A DNA stretch of 64,000 nucleotides from SZUA-442 sp963753185 (lineage in GTDB: Bacteria; Actinomycetota; Acidimicrobiia; Spongiisociales; UBA5794). Position 1 is the first letter of the stretch, and each line of letters starts with the position of its first letter. The stretch is taken from assembly GCA_963753185.1 (NCBI GenBank), contig CAVWBO010000007.1:1364001-1428000 (forward strand). The letters run 5' to 3'. The notes under the pieces are model-generated. The model searched no databases and had not been told where the DNA came from. It saw nothing but the letters and a program-made list of their open reading frames with translations. The position numbers and the translations under genes were made by a program. Shown piece after piece: positions 1-8,078 of the stretch.

Positions 1-350
1 AGGTCAGGACGGCCGCGAACTATGCCCGATCGCTCGCACTCCTCGCACGGGCGAAGTGGGCACTGCCGTCCGTCGCCGTGAAGTCGGGCCTCATCGTCGG
101 CATGGGGGAGACGGACGACGAGATCGTCGGAGCCCTCGCCGATCTCAACGCGGTAGGGGTCGACGTCGTGACCATCGGCCAGTACCTGAGACCGACGGCG
201 CGCCACAGGCTGGTCTCGCGGTACGTCGAGCCCTCGGTCTTCGAGGCGTACAAGCAGACCGGGGAGGCATTCGGGATCCCCCATGTCGAGTCAGGGCCCC
301 TCGTACGCAGTTCCTATCACGCCAGGGAAGCCCTCGAGGCAGCGGTATGA
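1..350 (+). CDS. lipA: lipoyl synthase, C-terminal part (5' truncated by window)
   Basis: This is the last 116 codons of a radical-SAM lipoyl synthase, which inserts two sulfurs into octanoyl groups on E2 and GcvH proteins. The reading frame is already open at base 3. The visible part has the LipA C-terminal signature: KSGLIVGMGETDDEI (residues are from the visible part), then VTIGQYLRP and the terminal RSSYHA, whose serine ligates the auxiliary [4Fe-4S] cluster in known LipA structures. The N-terminal cluster cysteines lie outside the window. The stop codon overlaps the start of the following peptidase gene (ATGA), so the two are co-transcribed. Identification is strong because the C-terminus of LipA is very conserved. 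Confidence 0.93.
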   Translation, partial: VRTAANYARSLALLARAKWALPSVAVKSGLIVGMGETDDEIVGALADLNAVGVDVVTIGQYLRPTARHRLVSRYVEPSVFEAYKQTGEAFGIPHVESGPLVRSSYHAREALEAAV

Positions 351-1435
351 GCGACCTTGCTTGGCGGCTCGACCGTGCTCGGGCGGCCATGGACGCCGGC
401 GGGATCGATGCGCTGTGCCTCTCCGTCGGGTCCGACCTCCCGTATCTCACGGGATACCGCGCGATGCCCCTCGAGAGGCTCACCATGTTCGTCGCCGTCG
501 GCGCTGGCCGTCCCGTGCTGGTGGTCCCCGAGCTCGAGGCACCTCGTGTCGACACGGCTCCCGATACCTTCGATGTACACCCGTGGTCCGAGGGGGAGGA
601 TCCGATCGCCATCGTGGATCGGATCCTCGGGAGGGCACGTCGGGTCGCGATCGGCGACGAGACGTGGACCAGGTTCTCGCTCGCACTCCAGAACGTCGGT
701 GAGGGGCGGGCGTGGGTCCCTGCCGGTGACCTCATGGCTCGGCTGAGGGTCATAAAGTCGATCGACGAGATCGCAGCCTTGAGGGTTGCCGCACGCTCGG
801 TCGATGGTGTCGTCGACGCAATGGCGACCGTTGGGTGGTCAGGGCGCACGGAACGGGACCTGTCGAGGGAGTTCACCGATCGCACGATCTCGGCCGGACA
901 CGAATCGGTCGACTTCGCGATCATCGCATCCGGTCCGAACGGTGCATCGCCCCACCACGAACCGGGTGGCCGCACGATCCGCCATGGGGACGTCGTCGTC
1001 GCCGACTTCGGCGGGCACCAGGACGGTTACTCGTCCGATACGACGCGGATGTTCGTCGTCGGTGAACCGCCGGACGGGTTCGACCCGGTGTTCGACGTCG
1101 TGCGCAACGCCCAGGAATCCGCCGTTGCGGCTGTTCGGCCCGGCGTCGCCGCCTCCTCCATCGACGCGACCGCACGGGGGATCATCGAGGACGCGGGATA
1201 CGGGGACAGGTTCATCCACCGGACCGGCCACGGCATCGGACTCGACGTCCACGAGCACCCCTATGTCATCGAGGGCAACGACCAGGTGCTCGAGCCCGGC
1301 ATGGCGTTCTCGATCGAGCCGGGTATCTACCTCCCGGGAAGGTGGGGGATCCGGATCGAGGACATCGTGGTGGTCACGGACACGGGCGTCGAGCCGCTCA
1401 ACCGGTCCGACCACGCCTACCGCCTCGTGTCGTGA
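347..1435 (+). CDS. Xaa-Pro aminopeptidase-like M24 peptidase
   Basis: This 362-residue protein is a pita-bread-fold M24 metallopeptidase (aminopeptidase P/prolidase type), expected to remove N-terminal residues before proline in the cytoplasm. It has an N-terminal creatinase-like domain (about 1-130) and a catalytic domain. The five metal ligands are in place: D220 (VVADFGG), D231 (SSDTTR), H295 (HRTGHGIGLDVHE), E324 (SIEPGIY) and E338 (IRIEDI). I chose ATG 347 because it overlaps the lipA stop (ATGA) and gives an N-terminus typical of the family. The frame stays open upstream, but that part is only a shadow of lipA. Exact substrate (dipeptidase or aminopeptidase P) cannot be told. Confidence 0.9.
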   Translation: MSDLAWRLDRARAAMDAGGIDALCLSVGSDLPYLTGYRAMPLERLTMFVAVGAGRPVLVVPELEAPRVDTAPDTFDVHPWSEGEDPIAIVDRILGRARRVAIGDETWTRFSLALQNVGEGRAWVPAGDLMARLRVIKSIDEIAALRVAARSVDGVVDAMATVGWSGRTERDLSREFTDRTISAGHESVDFAIIASGPNGASPHHEPGGRTIRHGDVVVADFGGHQDGYSSDTTRMFVVGEPPDGFDPVFDVVRNAQESAVAAVRPGVAASSIDATARGIIEDAGYGDRFIHRTGHGIGLDVHEHPYVIEGNDQVLEPGMAFSIEPGIYLPGRWGIRIEDIVVVTDTGVEPLNRSDHAYRLVS

Positions 1436-1473
1436 CGTCGCCCGGCACGGGTTGCGAGCGCATCGGACTCGGG

Positions 1474-1479
1474 TAGCGT
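1474..1479 (+). promoter_or_regulatory. -10 element TAGCGT, leaderless start
   Basis: TAGCGT ends 7 nt before ATG 1487 and there is no Shine-Dalgarno between them. Transcription would begin at or next to the start codon of the MBL-fold gene. Confidence 0.5.
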
Positions 1480-1486
1480 GCGCACC

Positions 1487-2140
1487 ATGGATGTGACGAT
1501 CACCAAACTCGTCCACTCGTGTGTACTCATCGAGGCTGCAGGTCGCAAGACGCTCGTGGATCCCGGCTCCTTCACATGGAACGACGACCGTTTCGACCTC
1601 TCGGCCGTCGAGGGCATCGACAGCATCCTCATCACGCACGAGCACGCCGACCACGTCAACATCGATTTCGTCAGGGGTGCGCTCGAGCGCTCGAACGGTG
1701 CCACCATCGAAACGACGGCATCGCTCGCCGCGATCCTCGGGGAGCACGGAATCCGAGCGACGTCCGATGGATCCTCGCGGTTCGTGGCGCCCCATGAACG
1801 GATCCCGAGCGGTCCCGGACCCGAGAACGTCGGCTTCCACATCGCCGGATCGGTCAGCCACCCCGGCGACAGCCACAGCTTCGCCGAGACGATGCCGATC
1901 CTGCTCATGCCGTTCGTTGCGCCGTGGGGTTCGCTGGTCGGTGGGGTGGACCGAACGCGTGCCGTGTCCCCGCGACTCGTGGTCCCCATCCACGACTGGT
2001 TCGCGAGTCCGGACGGGCGCGGCTTCCTGTATGGGCTTGCACGGACCGCCCTGGCAAACGACGACATCGAGCTCATCGTCGTGGACGACTTCACATCGGT
2101 GACGTTGGAGGTCGAGGGCCACGGGGCACGAACCCGCTGA
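1487..2140 (+). CDS. metallo-beta-lactamase-fold hydrolase (UlaG-like)
   Basis: This 217-residue protein has the metallo-beta-lactamase fold of the UlaG/'L-ascorbate-6-phosphate lactonase-like' group, often annotated as MBL-fold metal-dependent hydrolase. It opens with the family's ITKLVHSCVLIE strand. The metal motif HEHADH is at residues 51-56, and a late histidine lies in VVPIHDWF. Members act on unknown phosphorylated or cyclic substrates, so no reaction is assigned. ATG 1487 is preferred over the in-frame GTG 1478 because it sits 7 nt after a TAGCGT -10 box, as at many genes here. It is followed after 28 nt by transketolase, which has its own promoter-like TACTCT. Confidence 0.82.
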   Translation: MDVTITKLVHSCVLIEAAGRKTLVDPGSFTWNDDRFDLSAVEGIDSILITHEHADHVNIDFVRGALERSNGATIETTASLAAILGEHGIRATSDGSSRFVAPHERIPSGPGPENVGFHIAGSVSHPGDSHSFAETMPILLMPFVAPWGSLVGGVDRTRAVSPRLVVPIHDWFASPDGRGFLYGLARTALANDDIELIVVDDFTSVTLEVEGHGARTR

Positions 2141-2144
2141 GGGT

Positions 2145-2164
2145 TACTCTCCCGTCCGAGGAGG
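2145..2164 (+). promoter_or_regulatory. -10 box TACTCT and strong RBS of tkt
   Basis: TACTCT at 2145-2150 is a candidate -10. It is followed by GAGGAGG at 2158-2164, ending 4 nt before ATG 2169. Transketolase would therefore have a very short leader with a real Shine-Dalgarno. Confidence 0.45.
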
Positions 2165-2168
2165 TTGC

Positions 2169-4142
2169 ATGACCAGATCGATCGAGCAGCGCGCCGCGGA
2201 CACCATCCGCGCCCTTTCCATGGATGCGGTCCAGAAGGCAAACTCTGGCCATCCGGGCATGCCGATGGGAATGGCGGACATCGCCGTCGTCCTGTGGTCC
2301 CGGTACCTGACCGTCGATCCTGACGCACCGACATGGTGGGACCGCGATCGCTTCGTCCTGTCGAACGGCCACGGCTCCATGCTGCTCTACAGCCTCCTCC
2401 ACCTGAGCGGGTTCCCCCTCGCCATGGACGAGATCGAGAACTTCCGCCAGTGGGGATACGAGACGGCGGGCCATCCCGAGTACCACCCAGGCATCGGCAT
2501 CGAGACGACAACCGGTCCTCTCGGCCAGGGCTTCGGGACGGCGGTCGGCATGGCGATCGCAGAGGAGCACCTGCGCTCCATCCACGGCGAGGAACTCGTC
2601 GACCATCGCACGTTCGTCTTCTGCGGTGACGGCGACCTGATGGAGGGTGTCTCCTCGGAGGCGGCATCGCTCGCCGGTCACCTCGGCCTCGGTCGGCTCA
2701 TGGTCTTCTATGACGACAACTCGATCACGATCGACGGGTCGACCGACATCGCCTTCACGGAGGACGTCCCCGCACGGTTCGCTGCGTACGGATGGCACAC
2801 GGTCACCGTCGACGGCCACGACAGGAAGGCGATCGCATCTGGGATCGACGAGGCGTTGGCGACCACCGATCGGCCAACACTCATCTCGTGCAAGACGCAC
2901 ATCGGTTTCGGAGCACCGAACAAGGTCGACTCGGCATCTGCTCACGGGTCGCCGCTGGGCGACGAAGAGATCGCGCTCGCCAAGGATGCGATGGACTGGG
3001 ATCTCCCCCCATTCCGGGTGCCGGACGATGTGTATTCCTTCTTTCGCGAAGCGATGGACCGTGGCCGACGTGCACGCTCGGCGTGGGAGGACCGACGTGC
3101 GGCGGTGCGGGCTGTCGAGCCTGTGCGATCGGCGGCATTCGAGGCATGGTGGGAGCCCGCGGAGGTCGCGCTGGATCCGCCGGACACGGGGACCGCTTCC
3201 ACGATGGCGACCCGGAGCCTGTCAGAGGCCGTCATCCAGGACCTCGCATCGGCGAGACCCGACCTTGTCGGCGGTTCGGCAGACCTCGCAGGATCCAACA
3301 ACACGCTCATCGCGACGTCGGGGTACTTCTCACGCGACGACAGGGCGGGAAGGAACCTCGCATTCGGCATTCGCGAGCACGCGATGGGTACGGTCGTCAA
3401 CGGCATCAACCTGCACGGCGGCCTCCGGGCCTTCGGTGGGACGTTCCTGACGTTCTCGGACTACATGCGTCCAGCCGTGCGGCTCGCGGCACTCATGGGT
3501 GTGCCTTCGATCTACGTGTGGACACATGATTCGGTGTTCCTGGGTGAGGACGGTCCGACCCATCAGGCGATCGAACACCTCCCGTCCCTGCGGGCGATCC
3601 CGAACCTCGATGTCGTCCGCCCTGCCGATCCCGTCGAGACGGCAATGGCGTGGCAACACGCAATGAACCGCTCCTCGGGCCCGACCTGCCTCGTGCTCAC
3701 CAGGCAAGGCCTCCCGATCCCCGCAGCGAGTGCCGATCCCTCGCTCGTGGCGCGGGGCGGCTACATCCGAAGGGACGGCACGGATGTCGTGCTGGTCGCT
3801 ACGGGCTCGGAGGTGCCGCTCGCAGAAGCCGCAGCCGAGGTGCTCTCCGGGGACGTCTCCGTTCGCGTGGTGTCGGTGCCGTGTGTGGAGGAGTTCGAGC
3901 GCCAGGACGAGGATTACCGCATCCACGTCCTCGGTGTGGACATGCCCGTCTTCACACTGGAGGCGGCAGCGACGTTCGGATGGTGTTCGTACGCTGCGCG
4001 AGGCGGCAGCGCGATCGGCATCGACCGATTCGGTGTGTCGGCTCCCGCAGCCGTACTCGCGAAGGAGCTTGGCTTCACACCGGACGCGGTCGCCGAGGTC
4101 ATCCGAGCTGGACACTCACGACGACAGATGGGAAGCACATGA
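2169..4142 (+). CDS. tkt: transketolase
   Basis: Transketolase (657 residues, the usual length of about 660-700) transfers two-carbon ketol units in the pentose-phosphate pathway using thiamine diphosphate and Mg. Domains in order are the N-terminal PP domain with the substrate histidine region GHPGMPMG, the ThDP motif starting GDGDLMEG near residue 157, the Pyr domain with FGIREHAMG and the FLTFSDYMRPA block, and the C-terminal domain. The start is ATG 2169 with GAGGAGG directly upstream. The stop overlaps the next gene (ATGA), so tkt and the aminopeptidase are translationally coupled. No transaldolase or glucose-6-phosphate dehydrogenase lies in this window. Confidence 0.96.
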   Translation: MTRSIEQRAADTIRALSMDAVQKANSGHPGMPMGMADIAVVLWSRYLTVDPDAPTWWDRDRFVLSNGHGSMLLYSLLHLSGFPLAMDEIENFRQWGYETAGHPEYHPGIGIETTTGPLGQGFGTAVGMAIAEEHLRSIHGEELVDHRTFVFCGDGDLMEGVSSEAASLAGHLGLGRLMVFYDDNSITIDGSTDIAFTEDVPARFAAYGWHTVTVDGHDRKAIASGIDEALATTDRPTLISCKTHIGFGAPNKVDSASAHGSPLGDEEIALAKDAMDWDLPPFRVPDDVYSFFREAMDRGRRARSAWEDRRAAVRAVEPVRSAAFEAWWEPAEVALDPPDTGTASTMATRSLSEAVIQDLASARPDLVGGSADLAGSNNTLIATSGYFSRDDRAGRNLAFGIREHAMGTVVNGINLHGGLRAFGGTFLTFSDYMRPAVRLAALMGVPSIYVWTHDSVFLGEDGPTHQAIEHLPSLRAIPNLDVVRPADPVETAMAWQHAMNRSSGPTCLVLTRQGLPIPAASADPSLVARGGYIRRDGTDVVLVATGSEVPLAEAAAEVLSGDVSVRVVSVPCVEEFERQDEDYRIHVLGVDMPVFTLEAAATFGWCSYAARGGSAIGIDRFGVSAPAAVLAKELGFTPDAVAEVIRAGHSRRQMGST

Positions 4143-5563
4143 TCGAGATCCTCTGCGGGGAACCTGCCGACGCCGGCTTGCTGGTGGTACCCGTGCTCAC
4201 GAACCGGACCCTGGCGACGGGGTCCGCACTCGCCCCGAACCTCGACGAGCTCTCAGCGGCACTCGACGCCAAGGAGTTCACCGGCGAGTTCGGACAGGTG
4301 GCGTTCGTCGCCAACCCTGACCCGACCGTGGCAGAGGTGCTCCTCGTGGGTCTCGGTGACGAGATCGACAGCGAACGGCTTCGGCGCGCGGCGGGGTCCG
4401 TGGCACGGGCCGTACGCGGGTATCGGACCGTGGCGACGCTGCTTCACGACGTCGGCATCGACGGGGCAGATGAGGCGGTCGCGCTCGGGACGCAGCTTGG
4501 TGCCTATGCATTCGAGGAGTACCGATCCGCGTCCAAACAGCGAGCGTTCCAGGAGCTGATCCTCGTGGGTGGCAATGCAACGGATCAGGCCGTCGAACGG
4601 GCGAACACGATCTCTCGCGGCGTCACGCTCGCCCGAGACCTCGTGAACCGCCCGGCATTGGACAAGCCTCCCGCTGCCATCGCCGACATCGCATCCGGTC
4701 TGCACCGCGATATCTCGGTCACCGTCTATGACGAGCGCCAGATCGTCGAGAAGGGCTTCGGCGGCCTCGTGGCCGTGAACCTCGGATCGGACCGTCCTGC
4801 CCGGATGGTCGTCATGGAGTATCGGCCACCTGGCGCATCCAGGACGGTGGCCTTCGTCGGCAAGGGAATCGTGTTCGATTCAGGCGGACTGTCGATCAAG
4901 CCGGTGGAGGCGATGGAGACGATGAAGACGGACATGGCGGGAGCCGCCGCCGTCATGGGGGCCATCCAGGCCATTGCTGAACTCGGGACGCCCGTCAACG
5001 TCATCGGCATCACCCCCCTCACGGAGAACCTGACAGGAGGGTCTGCACAGCGCCCAGGCGACGTGATGCGCGCCTACAACGGCAAGACGATCGAGGTGCT
5101 CAACACCGATGCCGAGGGCCGCCTCGTCCTCGCGGACGCGCTCGCGCTGGCGTGTGAGTTCACACCGGACCTGATCGTGGACATCGCCACCCTGACAGGA
5201 GCGTGCAAGGTGGCGCTCGGCACCGGCATCGGTGGCCTGTTCTCGCCAGACGACGAGGCTGCGGGCATCGTCGAATCTGCTGCCCGTGGCACCGGAGAGA
5301 AGTTCTGGCGCCTCCCGATGGATCCCGACTACCGGACCCTCGTCGACTCCGACATCGCCGACATGAAGAACACCGGGGGGAGGTGGGGAGGCGCCATCAC
5401 GGCTTCGCTGATCCTCGCAGAGTTCGTCGACGACGTTCCGTGGGTGCACCTCGACGTGGCCGGACCCGCCAGGGCCGAGTCGACGGAGCACTATGTGGTC
5501 AAGGGCGGTTCCGGATTCGGGACCAGGACCCTCGTCGCCGTCGCCGAGGCGCTCGCCGACTGA
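4139..5563 (+). CDS. pepA: leucyl aminopeptidase (M17)
   Basis: Cytosolic M17 leucyl aminopeptidase of 474 residues, a two-metal exopeptidase involved in peptide turnover. The catalytic C-terminal half carries VGKGIVFDSGGLSIKP and the family signature NTDAEGRLVLADAL starting at residue 322, which supplies D324, E326 and R328. The N-terminal macro-like domain is also present. The long open frame continues upstream through tkt, but ATG 4139 overlaps the tkt stop and gives the standard N-terminus. A GATCGG/CCGATC inverted repeat at 5562-5580 right at the stop may end the operon, but it lacks a U-tract. Some homologues double as DNA-binding regulators; nothing here shows that. Confidence 0.94.
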   Translation: MIEILCGEPADAGLLVVPVLTNRTLATGSALAPNLDELSAALDAKEFTGEFGQVAFVANPDPTVAEVLLVGLGDEIDSERLRRAAGSVARAVRGYRTVATLLHDVGIDGADEAVALGTQLGAYAFEEYRSASKQRAFQELILVGGNATDQAVERANTISRGVTLARDLVNRPALDKPPAAIADIASGLHRDISVTVYDERQIVEKGFGGLVAVNLGSDRPARMVVMEYRPPGASRTVAFVGKGIVFDSGGLSIKPVEAMETMKTDMAGAAAVMGAIQAIAELGTPVNVIGITPLTENLTGGSAQRPGDVMRAYNGKTIEVLNTDAEGRLVLADALALACEFTPDLIVDIATLTGACKVALGTGIGGLFSPDDEAAGIVESAARGTGEKFWRLPMDPDYRTLVDSDIADMKNTGGRWGGAITASLILAEFVDDVPWVHLDVAGPARAESTEHYVVKGGSGFGTRTLVAVAEALAD

Positions 5564-5722
5564 TCGGGCGCCTGCCGATCGTTCGACCGCCCAGGACACG
5601 CCTCGAACAAAGCCAACAGGTGTCGCTGGACGCACCCGTAGCGGACGCATCCCTCAACCACACGCGTCGCCCTACCGATACGGAGAGAAGTGGATTGACC
5701 ACACTCCGTGGGAGGTACTGGG

Positions 5723-6418
5723 ATGCGAACGTCAAGCAGGGTTCTGGTGCTGTGTGCGGCTGTCGCCGTCATGGTCGCCGCTTTCGCCGTTCCCGCCCTC
5801 GCTGGCCCCGAAGGAACGCTCCTCTCGCGCATCAACTCTTCGCGGGCCAACGCCGGCAAGGCCCCCGTCGAGGTCTATTGGGATCTCGCGGACGATGCCA
5901 GGAATCACGCCGCCAACATGATGTCGGCGGGATCGATCTACCACAATCCCGGCCTCAGTGGCGTAACGGGCGTCTGGCAGGCGCTCGGTGAGAACGTCGG
6001 AGTCGGTACAGACGCGAACTCCCTCCACGACGCCTTCATGAGCTCATCATCACATCGCGGGAACATCCTCGGGGACTACAACTACGTGGGGATCGGATCC
6101 AGCACGGGACCAGACGGCGTCCTGTGGGTTGCCGTGATCTTCATGAGGGCGGAGCCGGGTCTCAACGGCGGCAGCGAGACGACGACGACGACGCAGGCCC
6201 CCGCTCCGACGACGACCATCCCCGAGGAACCAGCCACGACGACGACGGAGGCCGTTCCCCAACCCGAACCCGTTGCTCAGGCGCCCCTGACGGCGTTGGC
6301 GACATCCGCATCGGCGTCGCCGGACACCAGGGTCCTGGCCTCGACGTCACGGCCACCCGAATTCACGCCCGTGCAGGGATGGGCCCGTCCTCAGGGCCTC
6401 CCGGCGTTCGCCATCTGA
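5723..6418 (+). CDS. secreted CAP/SCP-domain protein
   Basis: This 231-residue exported protein has a signal peptide (residues 1 to about 27: positively charged start, hydrophobic core, ALA/G cleavage). A CAP (cysteine-rich secretory/PR-1) domain follows, with the helix starting LLSRINSSRANAG, the histidine region ARNHAANMM, the GENVGVG loop and the HRGNIL motif. After residue 150 there is a low-complexity Thr/Pro/Glu linker typical of exported actinobacterial proteins. The bacterial role of CAP proteins is mostly unknown. ATG 5723 follows GGGAGG at 5709-5714, which decides against GTG 5708. The gene is transcribed towards the convergent rhodanese-E1 gene, with only 35 nt between the stops. 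Confidence 0.85.
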   Translation: MRTSSRVLVLCAAVAVMVAAFAVPALAGPEGTLLSRINSSRANAGKAPVEVYWDLADDARNHAANMMSAGSIYHNPGLSGVTGVWQALGENVGVGTDANSLHDAFMSSSSHRGNILGDYNYVGIGSSTGPDGVLWVAVIFMRAEPGLNGGSETTTTTQAPAPTTTIPEEPATTTTEAVPQPEPVAQAPLTALATSASASPDTRVLASTSRPPEFTPVQGWARPQGLPAFAI

Positions 6419-6453
6419 CAGCCGATACGGCTGGACAGGCCCCTACGCAGCGA

Positions 6454-7503
6454 TCACCGGACGCACCCCGTGCAATCCGCGCGCCTCGAGACGGAAACGG
6501 CCCGTGACTCGTGGTTCCTGCCGTCGTAGAGGACGAGCCTTCCCTCCAACATCGATCCGACACCTGCTGCGATCCTGAGGGCTTCCGTGGCCTGCATGGC
6601 GCCGAGGGTTCCGACGACCGATCCCACGACGCCCGTGATGGAGCACTCGAGTGCGGCGCCGTCGGCTGGCGTCGGGAAGATGCACCGGTAGCAGGGTCCA
6701 CCGGGGACGAGGACGCTGAGTTGTCCCTCCCATCGGTACACGGCTGCCGTGACGACGGGAATCCCAAGTCGCTGGGCCGAGTCGCTGATCGCATAGGTCG
6801 CCTCGAACCGATCCGTCGCGTCGATCACGACATCGGAGCCCTTGAGGACCCGGTCAGCGGTGTCCGGCGTGATGGTCTCCTTCATCGGTTCCACGACGAC
6901 CCCTTCGTTCAGGCCCGCCACGAACGCTGCAGCAGCGATGACCTTGTCGGAGCCGACCTCATCGAAGCGATAGATCGGCTGTCGGTGGAGATTCGAGACC
7001 TCCACGACATCCGGGTCGACGATGCGGAGCCGACCGACTCCCGCCCCTGCCAGATACTCGATCGCCGGTGCTGCAAGCCCGCCTGCGCCCACGATCGTGA
7101 TCCGGCTCGCACGGACGCGGACCTGGCCATCGACACCGATCTCGGGGAGCTTGATATGGCGGTCATACCGGGCCAGGTCGTCGGGATCGAGTGATGAGCC
7201 TCCTTCGAGTTCCAGGCCCACCACGGCCCATGCCTCGATGCCCCCGGCGAGCGAGGTCACGTTGGTGTAGCCAGCCTCCGTGAGCTGGTTGGCGACGAGA
7301 CGCGACCGGACGCCCATGTCGCAAACGACGAGGACCGATCCGTCCCTGTCGGGAACGTGGGCGTCGGGTTCAGCGAGGAGGAGGTCGATGGGAACATTCG
7401 TCGACCCGGGTATCGAGCGAGCCCTGATCGTCGGCGGCCGCACGTCGAGGATCACGGCGTACCGACTCAGGTCGACATCTGCGGGGAGGACCTCGATGGA
7501 CAC
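6454..7503 (-). CDS. rhodanese - MoeB/ThiF-type E1 adenylyltransferase fusion
   Basis: This 349-residue protein activates the C-terminus of a small ubiquitin-like sulfur carrier (MoaD/ThiS/CysO type) by adenylation. Residues 1 to about 100 are a rhodanese domain with the persulfide loop VVCDMGVRS (C61). Residues from about 110 form the E1 domain: LARYDRHIKLPEIG, nucleotide motif GAGGLAAP, NLHRQ, and a zinc site from CYRC and the C-terminal CTGC. A candidate catalytic cysteine lies in LECSITGVVG. The domain order is the reverse of MoeZ/MOCS3, where rhodanese is C-terminal. GTG 7503 has TAGCCT 6 nt upstream and is therefore likely leaderless. Whether it serves molybdopterin, thiamine or cysteine synthesis is open; no MoaD-like gene is in the window. 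Confidence 0.88.
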   Translation of the reverse strand: MSIEVLPADVDLSRYAVILDVRPPTIRARSIPGSTNVPIDLLLAEPDAHVPDRDGSVLVVCDMGVRSRLVANQLTEAGYTNVTSLAGGIEAWAVVGLELEGGSSLDPDDLARYDRHIKLPEIGVDGQVRVRASRITIVGAGGLAAPAIEYLAGAGVGRLRIVDPDVVEVSNLHRQPIYRFDEVGSDKVIAAAAFVAGLNEGVVVEPMKETITPDTADRVLKGSDVVIDATDRFEATYAISDSAQRLGIPVVTAAVYRWEGQLSVLVPGGPCYRCIFPTPADGAALECSITGVVGSVVGTLGAMQATEALRIAAGVGSMLEGRLVLYDGRNHESRAVSVSRRADCTGCVR

Positions 7504-7985
7504 CAGCGGAGGCTAGGGGGATGACCGAGGTCGCGGGACAGTATCACCTGCTGGGCCTGATGCTCGATCCGCAGACGCGGCGGGAGTCTGAGGACTTCTT
7601 GGCGTGTGAGGGGTCTCACCGTCGCTGCGACGGAGACCTCCCCGTGGGTTCCGAATGCGACGAGGCCGCGGTGGGCGAGCTCGACGAGGTGGACGGGGCG
7701 CCTGAGGGGACGGCCGCGTTGCGCGGCGGTGGCGAGTCGGCACAGGTCAGCGACCGCCCCCGGACCGAGGATGGGTATCCAGAACCGCCTGACGTAGGGA
7801 TGGGTGACGGGGAAGCCAGGCGTCGTGCCGGGCAGGAGCCGCGGCGTGATCGTGGGGCGAGCGATCACGGTCGGTCTGAGGCTGCGTTCCGTCGCGCCCG
7901 ATCCGGGCGAGGGCTCACCGGGACAGGGAGGACCGACCTTCCCGTGAGTCGGATCGGGCGTCGACGGAGCAGATGCGCGATGCAT
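7467..7985 (-). CDS. conserved hypothetical protein upstream of the E1 gene
   Basis: I do not know a function for this protein. The 172 residues begin with a Pro/Thr-rich stretch. Then comes a compact region (about 55-150) with HPYVRRFWIPILGPGAVADLC and a HLVELAHRGLVAFG-like segment, which resembles small uncharacterised proteins I recall next to moeB/moeZ genes in actinobacteria. The frame stays open to ATG 8021, but codons 1-12 of that version (GAT GAT GAT ATA TGG TAC TTC TTT) are AT-rich and contain ATA, unlike the rest, so ATG 7985 is preferred and the AT-rich piece is more likely a promoter. Its 3' end overlaps the start of the E1 gene by 37 nt. Start and even reality are less certain than for neighbours. 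Confidence 0.55.
   Translation of the reverse strand: MHRASAPSTPDPTHGKVGPPCPGEPSPGSGATERSLRPTVIARPTITPRLLPGTTPGFPVTHPYVRRFWIPILGPGAVADLCRLATAAQRGRPLRRPVHLVELAHRGLVAFGTHGEVSVAATVRPLTRQEVLRLPPRLRIEHQAQQVILSRDLGHPPSLRWCPSRSSPQMST
7510..7515 (-). promoter_or_regulatory. -10 element TAGCCT, leaderless start of E1 gene
   Basis: On the minus strand TAGCCT ends 6 nt before GTG 7503, without a Shine-Dalgarno. Confidence 0.5.
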
Positions 7986-8078
7986 GGCAAAGAAGTACCA
8001 TATATCATCATCTGACATCAATAGGCTTGCCCGAGTTCGCGAAACGTCTGCGTGGCATGCCTGTCGTGCCGAACAGGG

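Noticed and set aside
145..975. Long minus-strand open frame opposite the M24 peptidase
   Set aside because: It is a GC-driven mirror frame rich in Arg/Ser/Pro with no domain; the plus-strand gene has full catalytic motifs.
839..2122. 427-codon minus-strand open frame
   Set aside because: Opposite two well-supported genes; composition (Asp/Val/Arg rich) is what antisense of high-GC coding DNA gives.
6170..6260. ACG/GAC triplet run as a tandem repeat or microsatellite
   Set aside because: It encodes the Thr/Pro-rich linker of the secreted CAP protein, a common feature of exported proteins here (also 28908-28960 and 60655-60800).
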